From: AEGEAN-183 sp964614345
GTDB taxonomy: Bacteria > Pseudomonadota > Gammaproteobacteria > Magnimaribacterales > Magnimaribacteraceae
Direction of reading: 5' to 3'
Assembly (NCBI GenBank): GCA_964614345.1
Contig: CAZTLP010000043.1
Coordinates: 1 to 6,143, forward strand
Length of the DNA stretch: 6,143 nucleotides
Part shown: positions 1-6,048 of the stretch, piece after piece
How the letters are laid out: each line of letters opens with the position of its first letter
Position numbering within the stretch: position 1 is the first letter of the stretch
Made by a program: the position numbers and the translations under genes
The notes under the pieces: model-generated
The model's database searches: none
Told to the model about the DNA's origin: nothing
Seen by the model: only the letters and a program-made list of their open reading frames with translations

Positions 1-1313
1 CTGCGAAAGAAACTTAAAATGATTCCATAACCTAAAACAAAAATGAAAAGAATAGTGAAAAATACTATAGAAGAAAGTAATAGCCTTTCTGTATATAAGA
101 AAACAAGTAAAAACATAGCTGATAAGGCTAAAGCGAACATAAGATAAGAACTACTTGAAGTATTAGACTCTTCTCTTCTAAGTATGTTTAAAGGAGAGAT
201 TTTTACCAATTTAACAAGGTTTGGGTAAACAAAACCTATTAGACAAATAAATACTGTAAAAGAAGATATTAACAAAGGCTGAAATCCTGGTGTTGGCAGG
301 TCAGTCGGAAAATATTGTTTCAAAATGCCAGTAAAACCCTCTTGCATAAACCAGCCCAAAATTAAGCCAAAAAAGATAGCAAAAACACCTAATTCAATAA
401 AAATTAAAGAATAAAGCAGTCTAATTTCCCAAGATTCTGTACCTAAGCTTTTTAAAATAGCTACGTATTCAATATGACGACGCGCGAATCTTTGTGAACT
501 CATCCCAACAGTAAAAGCTGCCATAAGGACTGCCAGGAGGCCACCTAGTAAAAAGAAGTTGCCTGATCTTTCAATGGCTTTTCCCAAAGAATCGTTAGCA
601 TCTTGAGCTTCTCTAATGTCATCACCAGGTTGTTTAGTTTTTTCTAGAATATTTTTTGCAAGTAAGAGTTCTGCTTTTTCGCCTAAATACACTGTCGAAA
701 ATCTTACCCTGCTCCCTGGTTGCACCACATTTGTTTTTTCTAGGTCTTGGGCATTAATTATTGCCTTGGGAGCAAATGCAAAAGAGTTAGAAGCTCTGTC
801 TGGTTCAGAAAGAATTGAATGGCTAACAATGAAATCCGCATCACCTATGCTGACTGTTTGGCCTACTTCGAGCTTTAATATATCCATTAATCGAAGATCC
901 AACCAAACTTGACCTAGGTCAGGGGGGCGTTTTACATAGATATTTTTAGATTCAGATCTAAGCTCAACCCCTCCCACAAGAGGGTAGTTCTGGTCGACTG
1001 CTTTTACTGAGGCTAATTGCAAATTATCTCCGGATGCCAACATAGAAGCGAATAAGACCATTTCAGTGCTTTTTAAATTAAGTTTCTGAATTTCTTCATA
1101 AGGTTCGTCTTCAATAAGATCGTTTGATTCAAATTTTAGATCACCGCCTAAAAATTCTTGTGTTTCAGCTAATAAAGCTTTTTCGAGCCTATCGGTAAAT
1201 AAAGAGATGCTTGAGACAGTTGCTACTGCCAAGACCAAGGCAAAGAACATAATACTTAATTGGCCTGATTTAAGTTCACGCCAAAATAATTTTAAAGAAA
1301 GTCCCAGAAGCAT
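1..1313 (-). CDS. ybbP: YbbP-type ABC transporter permease, N-terminal 437 residues (cut by window edge)
   Basis: Inner-membrane permease of the FtsX/MacB superfamily, partner of the ATPase encoded just upstream. Reading the minus strand from the ATG at 1313 gives an unbroken frame of 437 codons to the window edge. E. coli YbbP is about 800 residues, so roughly half is missing. Visible parts are a first membrane helix at about 20-40, a large periplasmic domain at 41-250, then helices near 252-272, 302-322, 345-365, 390-407 and 412-434. Segments strongly resembling E. coli YbbP as I recall it are QLASVKAVDQNYP (99-111), VQPGSRV (197-203) and YVAILKSLG (283-291); the last is the cytoplasmic coupling region after helix 2. 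The start lies 3 nt after the ybbA stop, so the two are cotranscribed and probably translationally coupled. No good Shine-Dalgarno is seen at the usual distance. With TesA it probably moves or extracts hydrophobic envelope molecules; the substrate is not evident. Confidence 0.93.
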   Translation of the reverse strand, partial: MLLGLSLKLFWRELKSGQLSIMFFALVLAVATVSSISLFTDRLEKALLAETQEFLGGDLKFESNDLIEDEPYEEIQKLNLKSTEMVLFASMLASGDNLQLASVKAVDQNYPLVGGVELRSESKNIYVKRPPDLGQVWLDLRLMDILKLEVGQTVSIGDADFIVSHSILSEPDRASNSFAFAPKAIINAQDLEKTNVVQPGSRVRFSTVYLGEKAELLLAKNILEKTKQPGDDIREAQDANDSLGKAIERSGNFFLLGGLLAVLMAAFTVGMSSQRFARRHIEYVAILKSLGTESWEIRLLYSLIFIELGVFAIFFGLILGWFMQEGFTGILKQYFPTDLPTPGFQPLLISSFTVFICLIGFVYPNLVKLVKISPLNILRREESNTSSSSYLMFALALSAMFLLVFLYTERLLLSSIVFFTILFIFVLGYGIILSFFR

Positions 1314-1316
1314 TTT

Positions 1317-1976
1317 TTAAGCGATTAACCCCTCGGATAGTTCAATTTGATTATCACATTTAGAAGCTAGGTTGGCGTCATGAGTGACTACAACCAAAGC
1401 ATTTGAAGATTCTTCATTGACTTCAAAAAGAAGTTCTGAAATTTTTGCTCCAGTTTTATTATCGAGGTTACCGGTTGGTTCATCTGCAAAAAGAACTTTC
1501 GCATTGCAGGCAAAAGCTCTTGCTATAGCCACTCGCTGTTGCTCGCCTCCGGAAAGTTGTCTTGGATAATGTTTTAATCTATTTCCAAGACCTACCCTTG
1601 TTAGGTATTCGCTAGCCCTTGCTTCAGCATCTTTATCCAGATTAAGTTCAGAAGGCAGCATTACATTTTCTATTGCTGTCAGTCCCGGTAGAAGTTCAAA
1701 AGATTGGAAAACGAAAGCAACATTTTCCTTTCTTACTTTAGCTCGTTGGTCTTCACTAAGTTCATGCAGTGGTTGGTCATTTAAGAATATCTCGCCTGAC
1801 GAAGGAGAGTCTAAGCCCGCTAAAAGGCCCAGTAGAGTAGATTTACCAGAACCTGAAGGACCAACTACAGCAAGAGACTTTTCCTTTTCAAGTTCTAAGT
1901 TAATATCGTTTAGGATAATTAATTCCCCTTCCTCGGAAGGAACCTTTTTTGTTAAATTACGTGTTTTAATAATCAT
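1317..1976 (-). CDS. ybbA: YbbA-type ABC transporter ATP-binding protein
   Basis: Cytoplasmic ATPase of the LolD/MacB-like ABC family that powers the adjacent YbbP permease. Counting from the ATG at 1976 (219 aa), it has Walker A GPSGSGKST (39-47), Q-loop FVFQSF with Gln91, signature LSGGEQQR (141-148), Walker B VLFADEP (161-167) followed by the D-loop region TGNLD, and the H-loop histidine at 199 (VVVTHD). The motif set is complete, so it should be active. LSGGEQQRVAIARAF and FADEPTGNLD are nearly the same as in E. coli YbbA, and the divergent tesA plus downstream ybbP confirm the call over LolD. A TTG at 1991 would add five residues (MINSF), leaving 1 nt between it and the tesA start. I prefer the ATG because homology begins there and neither start has a clear ribosome binding site. 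Confidence 0.95.
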   Translation of the reverse strand: MIIKTRNLTKKVPSEEGELIILNDINLELEKEKSLAVVGPSGSGKSTLLGLLAGLDSPSSGEIFLNDQPLHELSEDQRAKVRKENVAFVFQSFELLPGLTAIENVMLPSELNLDKDAEARASEYLTRVGLGNRLKHYPRQLSGGEQQRVAIARAFACNAKVLFADEPTGNLDNKTGAKISELLFEVNEESSNALVVVTHDANLASKCDNQIELSEGLIA

Positions 1977-2035
1977 AAAACTGTTAATCAATGTGAAGAA
2001 ATTTGTCTATTTCCAGAAGAAGTGCAATTTTATAG
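1940..2035. promoter_or_regulatory. probable overlapping divergent promoters of tesA and ybbAP
   Basis: Only 16 nt (1977-1992) separate the two divergent starts, too little for a promoter, so each promoter must lie partly inside the opposite gene. For tesA, TTGTTA at 1949-1954 and AATCAT at 1971-1976 are spaced 16 nt (4 of 6 matches in the -10 element). For ybbA, the minus strand carries a TATAAA at 2034-2029 with no convincing -35. These are weak pattern matches in AT-rich DNA; the argument from geometry is stronger than the motifs. Confidence 0.3.
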
Positions 2036-2628
2036 TAATTCTCTTCTTGTTACTGGGTTCTCAAAATATATTTTCAGATTCTGAGAAGAAGATGCTTATC
2101 CTTGGAGATAGTTTAAGTGCCGGTTACGGTATTCCTTCAGAAAAACAATGGGTAAAACTGGTACAACAAAAATTAGATACTGATAGCAAAAAGCTCAAAT
2201 TAATTAATGCAAGCTTATCGGGAGAGACTACCAAAGGCGGGCTTTCTAGGCTTCCTTCTCTTTTAAACGGTCTTTCCCCAGACTTTTTGTTTATAGAACT
2301 TGGTGCCAATGATGCACTGAGAGGTTATCCGCCTTCCAGAGTACGATCGAATTTAATAACAATGTGTGAGTTGGCTAAAGAAAAGGAGATCGCAATTATT
2401 ATTATGCAAATCGTAGTAGCACCAAATTATGGAACTAAATATAAGGAAAGGCTTGTAAGAATTTATGAAGAAGTTGCAACTAAGTTTGACGCAAAACTAG
2501 TGCCTTCCATGCTTAATGAGGAAATAGTTTTAAATAAAGACTTGATGCTACCAGACGGTATTCATCCGAATGTTAATGGCCAGTATGTAATAGCTGACGA
2601 TCTATATACTTGGATTTCTGAACTCTAA
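1993..2628 (+). CDS. tesA: TesA-type periplasmic GDSL/SGNH esterase (thioesterase I / lysophospholipase L1)
   Basis: Secreted SGNH hydrolase that, in the E. coli family, cleaves acyl-CoA thioesters, lysophospholipids and other esters in the periplasm. Residues 1-28 form a signal peptide: lysine-rich start, hydrophobic core IVILFLLLGS, likely cleavage near NIFS/DS. Catalytic blocks are all present: block I LGDSLSAGYG with nucleophile Ser40, block II SLSGETT (75-80) supplying the oxyanion glycine, block III ELGANDALRG with Asn106, and block V LPDGIHPN with Asp188 and His191. The length of 211 aa matches E. coli TesA (about 208). Block III reads GAND where I recall E. coli having GGND, a mild variation. 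The start is a GTG at 1993, the only in-frame start that precedes a proper signal peptide; no Shine-Dalgarno is visible. It is divergent from ybbAP, the same layout as in E. coli, which points to joint function with that transporter. Confidence 0.95.
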   Translation: MKKFVYFQKKCNFIVILFLLLGSQNIFSDSEKKMLILGDSLSAGYGIPSEKQWVKLVQQKLDTDSKKLKLINASLSGETTKGGLSRLPSLLNGLSPDFLFIELGANDALRGYPPSRVRSNLITMCELAKEKEIAIIIMQIVVAPNYGTKYKERLVRIYEEVATKFDAKLVPSMLNEEIVLNKDLMLPDGIHPNVNGQYVIADDLYTWISEL

Positions 2629-2678
2629 AAAAAATTTTCTAAAATTGTATTTATTGTTAAATCGAGTAGCATGCCTTC

Positions 2679-3461
2679 ATGGGAAGTATGGAAAACAAGC
2701 TAGATATAGCTAAAGACTGGTTACCTAGGTATACAGGCATGCCTCTGGATCAGTTTGGTCATCATATCTTATTAACTAATTTCTCTGATTATGTAGAAAA
2801 CTTTGCCAATAAATTCAATTCAGATATTTATGGCGAAAAGAAACCTATGCAGGCAGCTACCAACTCTGAAGGCTTAACCATCATTAACTACGGTATCGGT
2901 TCTCCAAATGCAGCTACCATAATGGATTTATTGGTAGCTTGTAAGCCAAGTGGTGTTTTGTTTTTAGGTAAATGCGGTGGTTTAAAGCAACGCAGCGAGA
3001 TTGGAAATTTTATTCTGCCCATAGCAGCTATAAGAGGTGAAGGAACAAGTAATGATTACTTTCCACCAGAAGTTCCAGCTTTACCATCGTTTAAGTTACA
3101 TAAGTTTGTCTCGGATAAGATTATAGAAAGTGGTCAGGAATACAGAACTGGAGTAATTTTTACTACTAATAGAAGGGTCTGGGAGCACGACAAAGTTTTT
3201 TTAGAAAGGTTAAAAAAATCCACTTGTATTGGAATAGACATGGAAACCTCAACAATTTTTGTAGTTGGCCATTATAACGAAATCGCCAGAGGTGCTTTGC
3301 TCTTGGTTTCTGATGTGCCTGTTACACCTGATGGCGTTAAAACCGAAGAATCGGATAAAGGTGTTACTGAAGAGTGGTCTGACCTGCATTTAGAAATAGG
3401 TATAAATGCTATGACAGAAATTGGAAAGAGTGGAGAACAAATCAGACACTTCAGGTATTAA
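2679..3461 (+). CDS. amn: AMP nucleosidase, short form (PNP/UDP phosphorylase superfamily)
   Basis: Predicted cytoplasmic enzyme hydrolysing AMP to adenine and ribose 5-phosphate, for purine salvage. The 260-aa protein matches, from memory, the short AMP nucleosidases annotated widely in Bacteroidetes rather than the roughly 480-aa E. coli Amn, which carries an extra N-terminal domain. Motifs: WLPRYTG (14-20), ILLTNF (30-35), GIGSPNAATIMDLL (72-85, phosphate-binding loop area), GKCGG (97-101), GEGTSNDYFPPEVPALP (120-136), TTNRRVWEHD (162-171), IDMET (186-190, ribose-contacting region of the superfamily) and VSDVP (210-214), whose Asp212 is the likely catalytic acid. No truncation is seen. The start is ATG 2679; ATG 2688 (Met4) is an alternative, and neither has a strong ribosome binding site. 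The 50-nt spacer after tesA holds no clear terminator, so read-through is possible. Substrate specificity (AMP against other nucleosides or nucleotides) is inferred from family resemblance. Confidence 0.88.
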   Translation: MGSMENKLDIAKDWLPRYTGMPLDQFGHHILLTNFSDYVENFANKFNSDIYGEKKPMQAATNSEGLTIINYGIGSPNAATIMDLLVACKPSGVLFLGKCGGLKQRSEIGNFILPIAAIRGEGTSNDYFPPEVPALPSFKLHKFVSDKIIESGQEYRTGVIFTTNRRVWEHDKVFLERLKKSTCIGIDMETSTIFVVGHYNEIARGALLLVSDVPVTPDGVKTEESDKGVTEEWSDLHLEIGINAMTEIGKSGEQIRHFRY

Positions 3462-3476
3462 AACCGCTTAATACTT
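3453..3476. terminator. inverted repeat spanning the two convergent stop codons
   Basis: GTATTA (3455-3460) and TAATAC (3469-3474) are perfect inverted copies around an 8-nt loop. The stem extends by a G-T and an A-T pair to 3453 and 3476. The repeat contains most of both stop codons of the converging nucleosidase and SDR genes. The stem is AT-rich and has no clear T-tract on either side, so it is at best a weak bidirectional terminator, and may partly be forced by two TAA stops facing each other. Confidence 0.25.
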
Positions 3477-4355
3477 CTCTCCATCTTCCCTTGGTTTAAA
3501 GAACCCTGCTAAATCATCAACACTAGGGGGTGTTAATTCTTTTCTAGCAAGAATGTCTTCAAAGTGTGCTCTCAAATTATCGTCCCAAGCAGGGTGAGGA
3601 AGAATATAGAAAACATTATCTTTTATTGCTTGAAAAACAATTTCTGCGATTTCACTCGGCTCTTTACCTTGCTTAAGTAATAAATTAAATATTTCAACTT
3701 GTTGTTCATTTACAACAGGTTCATTTTTATTTTTTAGATGAGAAGGGCGATTTCTTTCCGAATCATTGATATTTGTATTCACAAAACCCGGACACAATAC
3801 CGAAGCTCCTATCTTAGAATCTCTAGCAATTAAATCTCTATTCAATCCCTCAGTTAAAGCTAAGGCTGCATGCTTACTTACGCCATAGGTTCCAGCTCCA
3901 GATATAAGACCAGCTAAAGACACAGTAGTAACGACATGACCTTCTTCTCCATGTTCCATCATGTGTGGTAGAAAAGCTTGAATACCATAGAGAACACCGT
4001 AAAGGTTAACTCCCATAACCCATTCCCAATCACTTTTCTCTATCTCCCAGATAGCCTTATCTCCTGAATTAACTCCAATTCCTGCGTTATTACAGAGGAT
4101 ATGTATATTCCCGTATTCTTCTTTAGCTCGTTTAAAAAGTTCTTCAACAGACTCTTCAATAAGCACATCAGCTTTTATACCTACTACCCTGTGTTGATAT
4201 TGCCTGAGTTGTTCCACTGCCTTATCTAAAGCCTCTTCTTCTACGTCTGCTAAAACTACCTGCATCTTCTCTTGTGCAAATTTTTCAGCCAGACCGAATC
4301 CTATCCCGCTAGCAGCACCAGTCACTACAGCAGTTTTTCCTTCAAAATTTTTCAT
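3468..4355 (-). CDS. short-chain dehydrogenase/reductase (SDR), classical type, substrate unknown
   Basis: NAD(P)-dependent oxidoreductase of the classical SDR family, cytoplasmic. Features: cofactor loop TGAASGIG (12-19), acidic Asp37 at the end of strand 2 (VLADVEE), which usually favours NAD(H), Asp63 in ADV, NNAG (89-92), structural Asn117, and the catalytic Ser146, Tyr157 and Lys161 (YGVSK), then the PG motif at 189-190. The Rossmann core is complete. At 295 aa it is longer than the usual 250, with a polar C-terminal extension from about 205 onward containing YILPHPAWDDNLRAHFEDIL, seen in many SDRs annotated only as 'SDR family NAD(P)-dependent oxidoreductase'. The substrate cannot be read from sequence. 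The ATG at 4355 is supported by an AAGGA ribosome binding site 8 nt upstream. The gene is convergent with the nucleosidase (6-nt gap) and divergent from the esterase (73-nt gap). Confidence 0.92.
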   Translation of the reverse strand: MKNFEGKTAVVTGAASGIGFGLAEKFAQEKMQVVLADVEEEALDKAVEQLRQYQHRVVGIKADVLIEESVEELFKRAKEEYGNIHILCNNAGIGVNSGDKAIWEIEKSDWEWVMGVNLYGVLYGIQAFLPHMMEHGEEGHVVTTVSLAGLISGAGTYGVSKHAALALTEGLNRDLIARDSKIGASVLCPGFVNTNINDSERNRPSHLKNKNEPVVNEQQVEIFNLLLKQGKEPSEIAEIVFQAIKDNVFYILPHPAWDDNLRAHFEDILARKELTPPSVDDLAGFFKPREDGEKY

Positions 4356-4363
4356 TAACCTTT

Positions 4364-4368
4364 TCCTT
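4364..4368 (-). promoter_or_regulatory. Shine-Dalgarno site of the SDR gene
   Basis: The minus strand reads AAGGA here, 8 nt before the ATG at 4355. It is the best ribosome binding site in the window; most other genes here lack an obvious one. It fixes the SDR start. Confidence 0.65.
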
Positions 4369-4396
4369 GTGATTTTCGTATGGGTGTTATTTACTT

Positions 4397-4416
4397 CATA
4401 ATCTTAGCCTTATAAA
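4397..4416 (+). promoter_or_regulatory. possible -10 elements for the esterase gene
   Basis: The 73-nt divergent spacer 4356-4428 contains CATAAT at 4397-4402 (5 of 6 consensus matches) and TATAAA at 4411-4416 (5 of 6). The first would give a leader of about 20 nt, the second a near-leaderless message. No good -35 hexamer sits at 16-18 nt from either. The spacer is the natural place for promoters of both divergent genes, but the exact elements are uncertain in such AT-rich DNA. Confidence 0.3.
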
Positions 4417-4428
4417 GATTGCAAAGAA

Positions 4429-5394
4429 ATGAAAAAACTTACTTTTATACTGTTCACTTTTTTATTAATAAATATTTTAACAGCAGGCAACATTTTAGCT
4501 GAGTCAAAAGTTCCTTGGCCCGCAACAATAAGCGTTCCTAAACCAGTTTCAGATAACTGTATTACTTCACCTAGAAAAGGGACTGTTGACCTTAAATGTG
4601 AAGGCCTAATGTTTACATTACACGTGCCTGAGATTTGCTTAACTAAGGCTTGCGGTTTAATTGTAGATATTCATGGCTATCTCATGTCTGCAGATTTACA
4701 AGATTATTACACTGACTTGGCTGAACGCGGTGGCAATGAAGGCTATATAGTCGTACAACCAACTGCAAATAAAGGTAGATATGGCAGGTCTTGGGAATAT
4801 GGAGAATATAATGTTTCTAAAGTTCTAGCTTTTATGAATCGTGTGAAGAAAGTTTTTCATGTCATGGAAGAGAGAGTTCATGTTACAGGATTCTCGCAGG
4901 GCTCATGGATGACCTGGAAATTTGTATGTGATTATGCTGACGAAGTAGCTTCTGTAGCCCCTATAGGTTTTGGTGCTGGTTGGCCTGTGAATTTATCTAA
5001 ATCACCAGTACGGATAAATACTTTTGATGATTGTTTTAAGGGTAAACAAGTTGATATCTTGTATGCGCATGGTAAAAGAGATGGAATAGTTCATTACTCT
5101 GGAGCATTAAAAACAGTAAAAAAAATCGGCGAAGAATGGGGTATGGACAAAAGTGAAATTCTTTTCAAGGAAAAAGATTATCAATGGGTACGTTTTACCA
5201 ACCCAAAGGGAACAGTTTTTGAGTTTATAAGTTACAACTGGGAAAGTTCAGGATCTAGTTTTCTAGGCAGTGTAGCTGGTCACTGTTTTCCTGGAGTAGG
5301 GAATTATTTAGGGTGCGGCAAGAAGAACCCTTTTCATTGGGGAGATGAAGTAGTCAAATTCTTTTTAAAACACCCTAAAGAACTTGCCAATTAA
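4429..5394 (+). CDS. secreted alpha/beta-hydrolase esterase, PHB depolymerase / feruloyl esterase (LpqC) type
   Basis: Predicted exported serine esterase. Residues 1-24 form a signal peptide (KK, hydrophobic run, ILA/ES cleavage). The mature domain has the oxyanion-hole HG at 82-83 after strand LIVDI, nucleophile elbow GFSQGS with Ser156 (VHVTGFSQGSWMTWKF), acid Asp218 in YAHGKRDGIVHY, and catalytic His285 in GHCFPG. GHCFPG corresponds to the GHxWPG end motif of the LpqC/esterase-PHB family. The central stretch RVHVTG...DEVASVAPIG also fits that family. Eight cysteines (44, 57, 70, 75, 167, 202, 286, 296) suggest up to four disulfides, consistent with a periplasmic or extracellular site. No carbohydrate- or polymer-binding module is attached, so a soluble ester is as likely as a polyester; feruloyl, acetyl and short PHB esters are all possible. 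It starts at ATG 4429 behind a weak AAAGAA. The methyltransferase follows 21 nt downstream. Confidence 0.82.
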   Translation: MKKLTFILFTFLLINILTAGNILAESKVPWPATISVPKPVSDNCITSPRKGTVDLKCEGLMFTLHVPEICLTKACGLIVDIHGYLMSADLQDYYTDLAERGGNEGYIVVQPTANKGRYGRSWEYGEYNVSKVLAFMNRVKKVFHVMEERVHVTGFSQGSWMTWKFVCDYADEVASVAPIGFGAGWPVNLSKSPVRINTFDDCFKGKQVDILYAHGKRDGIVHYSGALKTVKKIGEEWGMDKSEILFKEKDYQWVRFTNPKGTVFEFISYNWESSGSSFLGSVAGHCFPGVGNYLGCGKKNPFHWGDEVVKFFLKHPKELAN

Positions 5395-5415
5395 AAAGTG
5401 GTAAAATTTTAATCT

Positions 5416-6039
5416 ATGAGCTTATACGGTAAATATATTCTTCCTAAACTACTGAATAGTTGTTGTAGTAATCCGCCAATGGTTTACCAAAGAAAAAAAG
5501 TTGTTCCACTGGCCGAAGGAGATGTATTGGAAGTGGGAATCGGTTCAGGACTTAATTTACCTTTCTACGACAAATCTAAGATCAATAAACTTTGGGGCTT
5601 AGATCCTTCAGAAGAGTTAAATAAAATGGCAGCAGATGTAGCCAATGAAGAAAAGATGGAAGTAGATTTTATAATAAGTGGCGCAGAAGAAATTCCTCTT
5701 CCTGACAATAAAGTTGACACTGTAATTTTGACTTACACCATGTGTACTATCCCTGATGTTGATTTAGCGAATGAAGAAATTAAAAGAGTGCTTAAACCAG
5801 AAGGAAAGTTAATTTTTTGTGAGCACGGGATTTCTCCAGATGAGAATATTTATAAATGGCAGAAACGGATCAATCCCATATGGAAGAGAATTGCAGGAGG
5901 ATGCAACCTACATAGAAATATCCCTGAAATAATTGAAAGCTCTGGTTTTAACATAGAAGAAATAGACACCATGTATCTGCCTAGTACTCCTAAATTTGCA
6001 GGTTATAACTATTGGGGCTTTGCTACACCTAATTCGTAA
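5416..6039 (+). CDS. class I SAM-dependent methyltransferase, METTL7/TMT1-like
   Basis: Small methyltransferase with a seven-strand Rossmann fold. Motif I is VLEVGIGSGLN (37-47), the acidic end of strand 2 is GLDPSEE (61-67), an adenine-contacting GAEEIPLPDN lies at 89-98, DTVILTYTMCTIPD (101-114) is strand 4, and RVLKPEGKLIFCEHG (124-138) is strand 5. The C-terminal part (WQKRINPIWKRIAGGCNLHR at 148-167, GYNYWGFA at 196-203) recalls the pattern of animal METTL7A/B: EH after strand 5, W..V.DP.W, GCNL.R, then a final GYA. METTL7 proteins are thiol S-methyltransferases. Unlike them, this protein has no N-terminal membrane helix, although the first 25 residues are moderately hydrophobic with a CC pair at 16-17. 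The substrate is unknown; a thiol or a lipid headgroup are both plausible. The 21-nt gap from the esterase suggests cotranscription. There is no evident Shine-Dalgarno at ATG 5416. Confidence 0.85.
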   Translation: MSLYGKYILPKLLNSCCSNPPMVYQRKKVVPLAEGDVLEVGIGSGLNLPFYDKSKINKLWGLDPSEELNKMAADVANEEKMEVDFIISGAEEIPLPDNKVDTVILTYTMCTIPDVDLANEEIKRVLKPEGKLIFCEHGISPDENIYKWQKRINPIWKRIAGGCNLHRNIPEIIESSGFNIEEIDTMYLPSTPKFAGYNYWGFATPNS

Positions 6040-6044
6040 TTCGT
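6031..6044 (+). repeat. 7-bp tandem duplication over the methyltransferase stop codon
   Basis: AATTCGT occurs twice in direct succession (6031-6037 and 6038-6044), followed by G. The first copy supplies the last codons Asn-Ser and the first base of the TAA stop. Removing one copy would leave AAT TCG TGA, that is the same protein end with a TGA stop. This looks like a neutral slippage duplication. Confidence 0.6.
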
Positions 6045-6048
6045 GAAA

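Noticed and set aside
616..912. 98-codon open frame on the plus strand
   Set aside because: It lies wholly antisense to the well-supported YbbP frame, has no recognisable domain and no convincing ribosome binding site; it is a shadow frame.
1384..1569. 61-codon plus-strand open frame inside ybbA
   Set aside because: Antisense to the ATPase signature and Walker B region; conservation of those motifs explains the open frame.
2124..2309. 61-codon minus-strand open frame inside tesA
   Set aside because: Antisense to the TesA catalytic blocks with no independent support.
2626..2645. A-run followed by TTTT after the tesA stop, as a terminator
   Set aside because: There is no GC-containing stem before it; AAAATTTT is ordinary AT-rich spacer sequence.
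2645..2672. TTGTAT / TAGCAT spaced 16 nt as a promoter for the AMP nucleosidase
   Set aside because: Only 3 of 6 and 4 of 6 consensus matches; such pairs arise by chance in AT-rich DNA.
5384..5410. Hairpin TTGCCA / TGGTAA with trailing AATTTT between esterase and methyltransferase, as a terminator
   Set aside because: Six pairs including one G-T, a 9-nt loop and no real T-tract; it also overlaps the end of the esterase coding region, so it is too weak to call.
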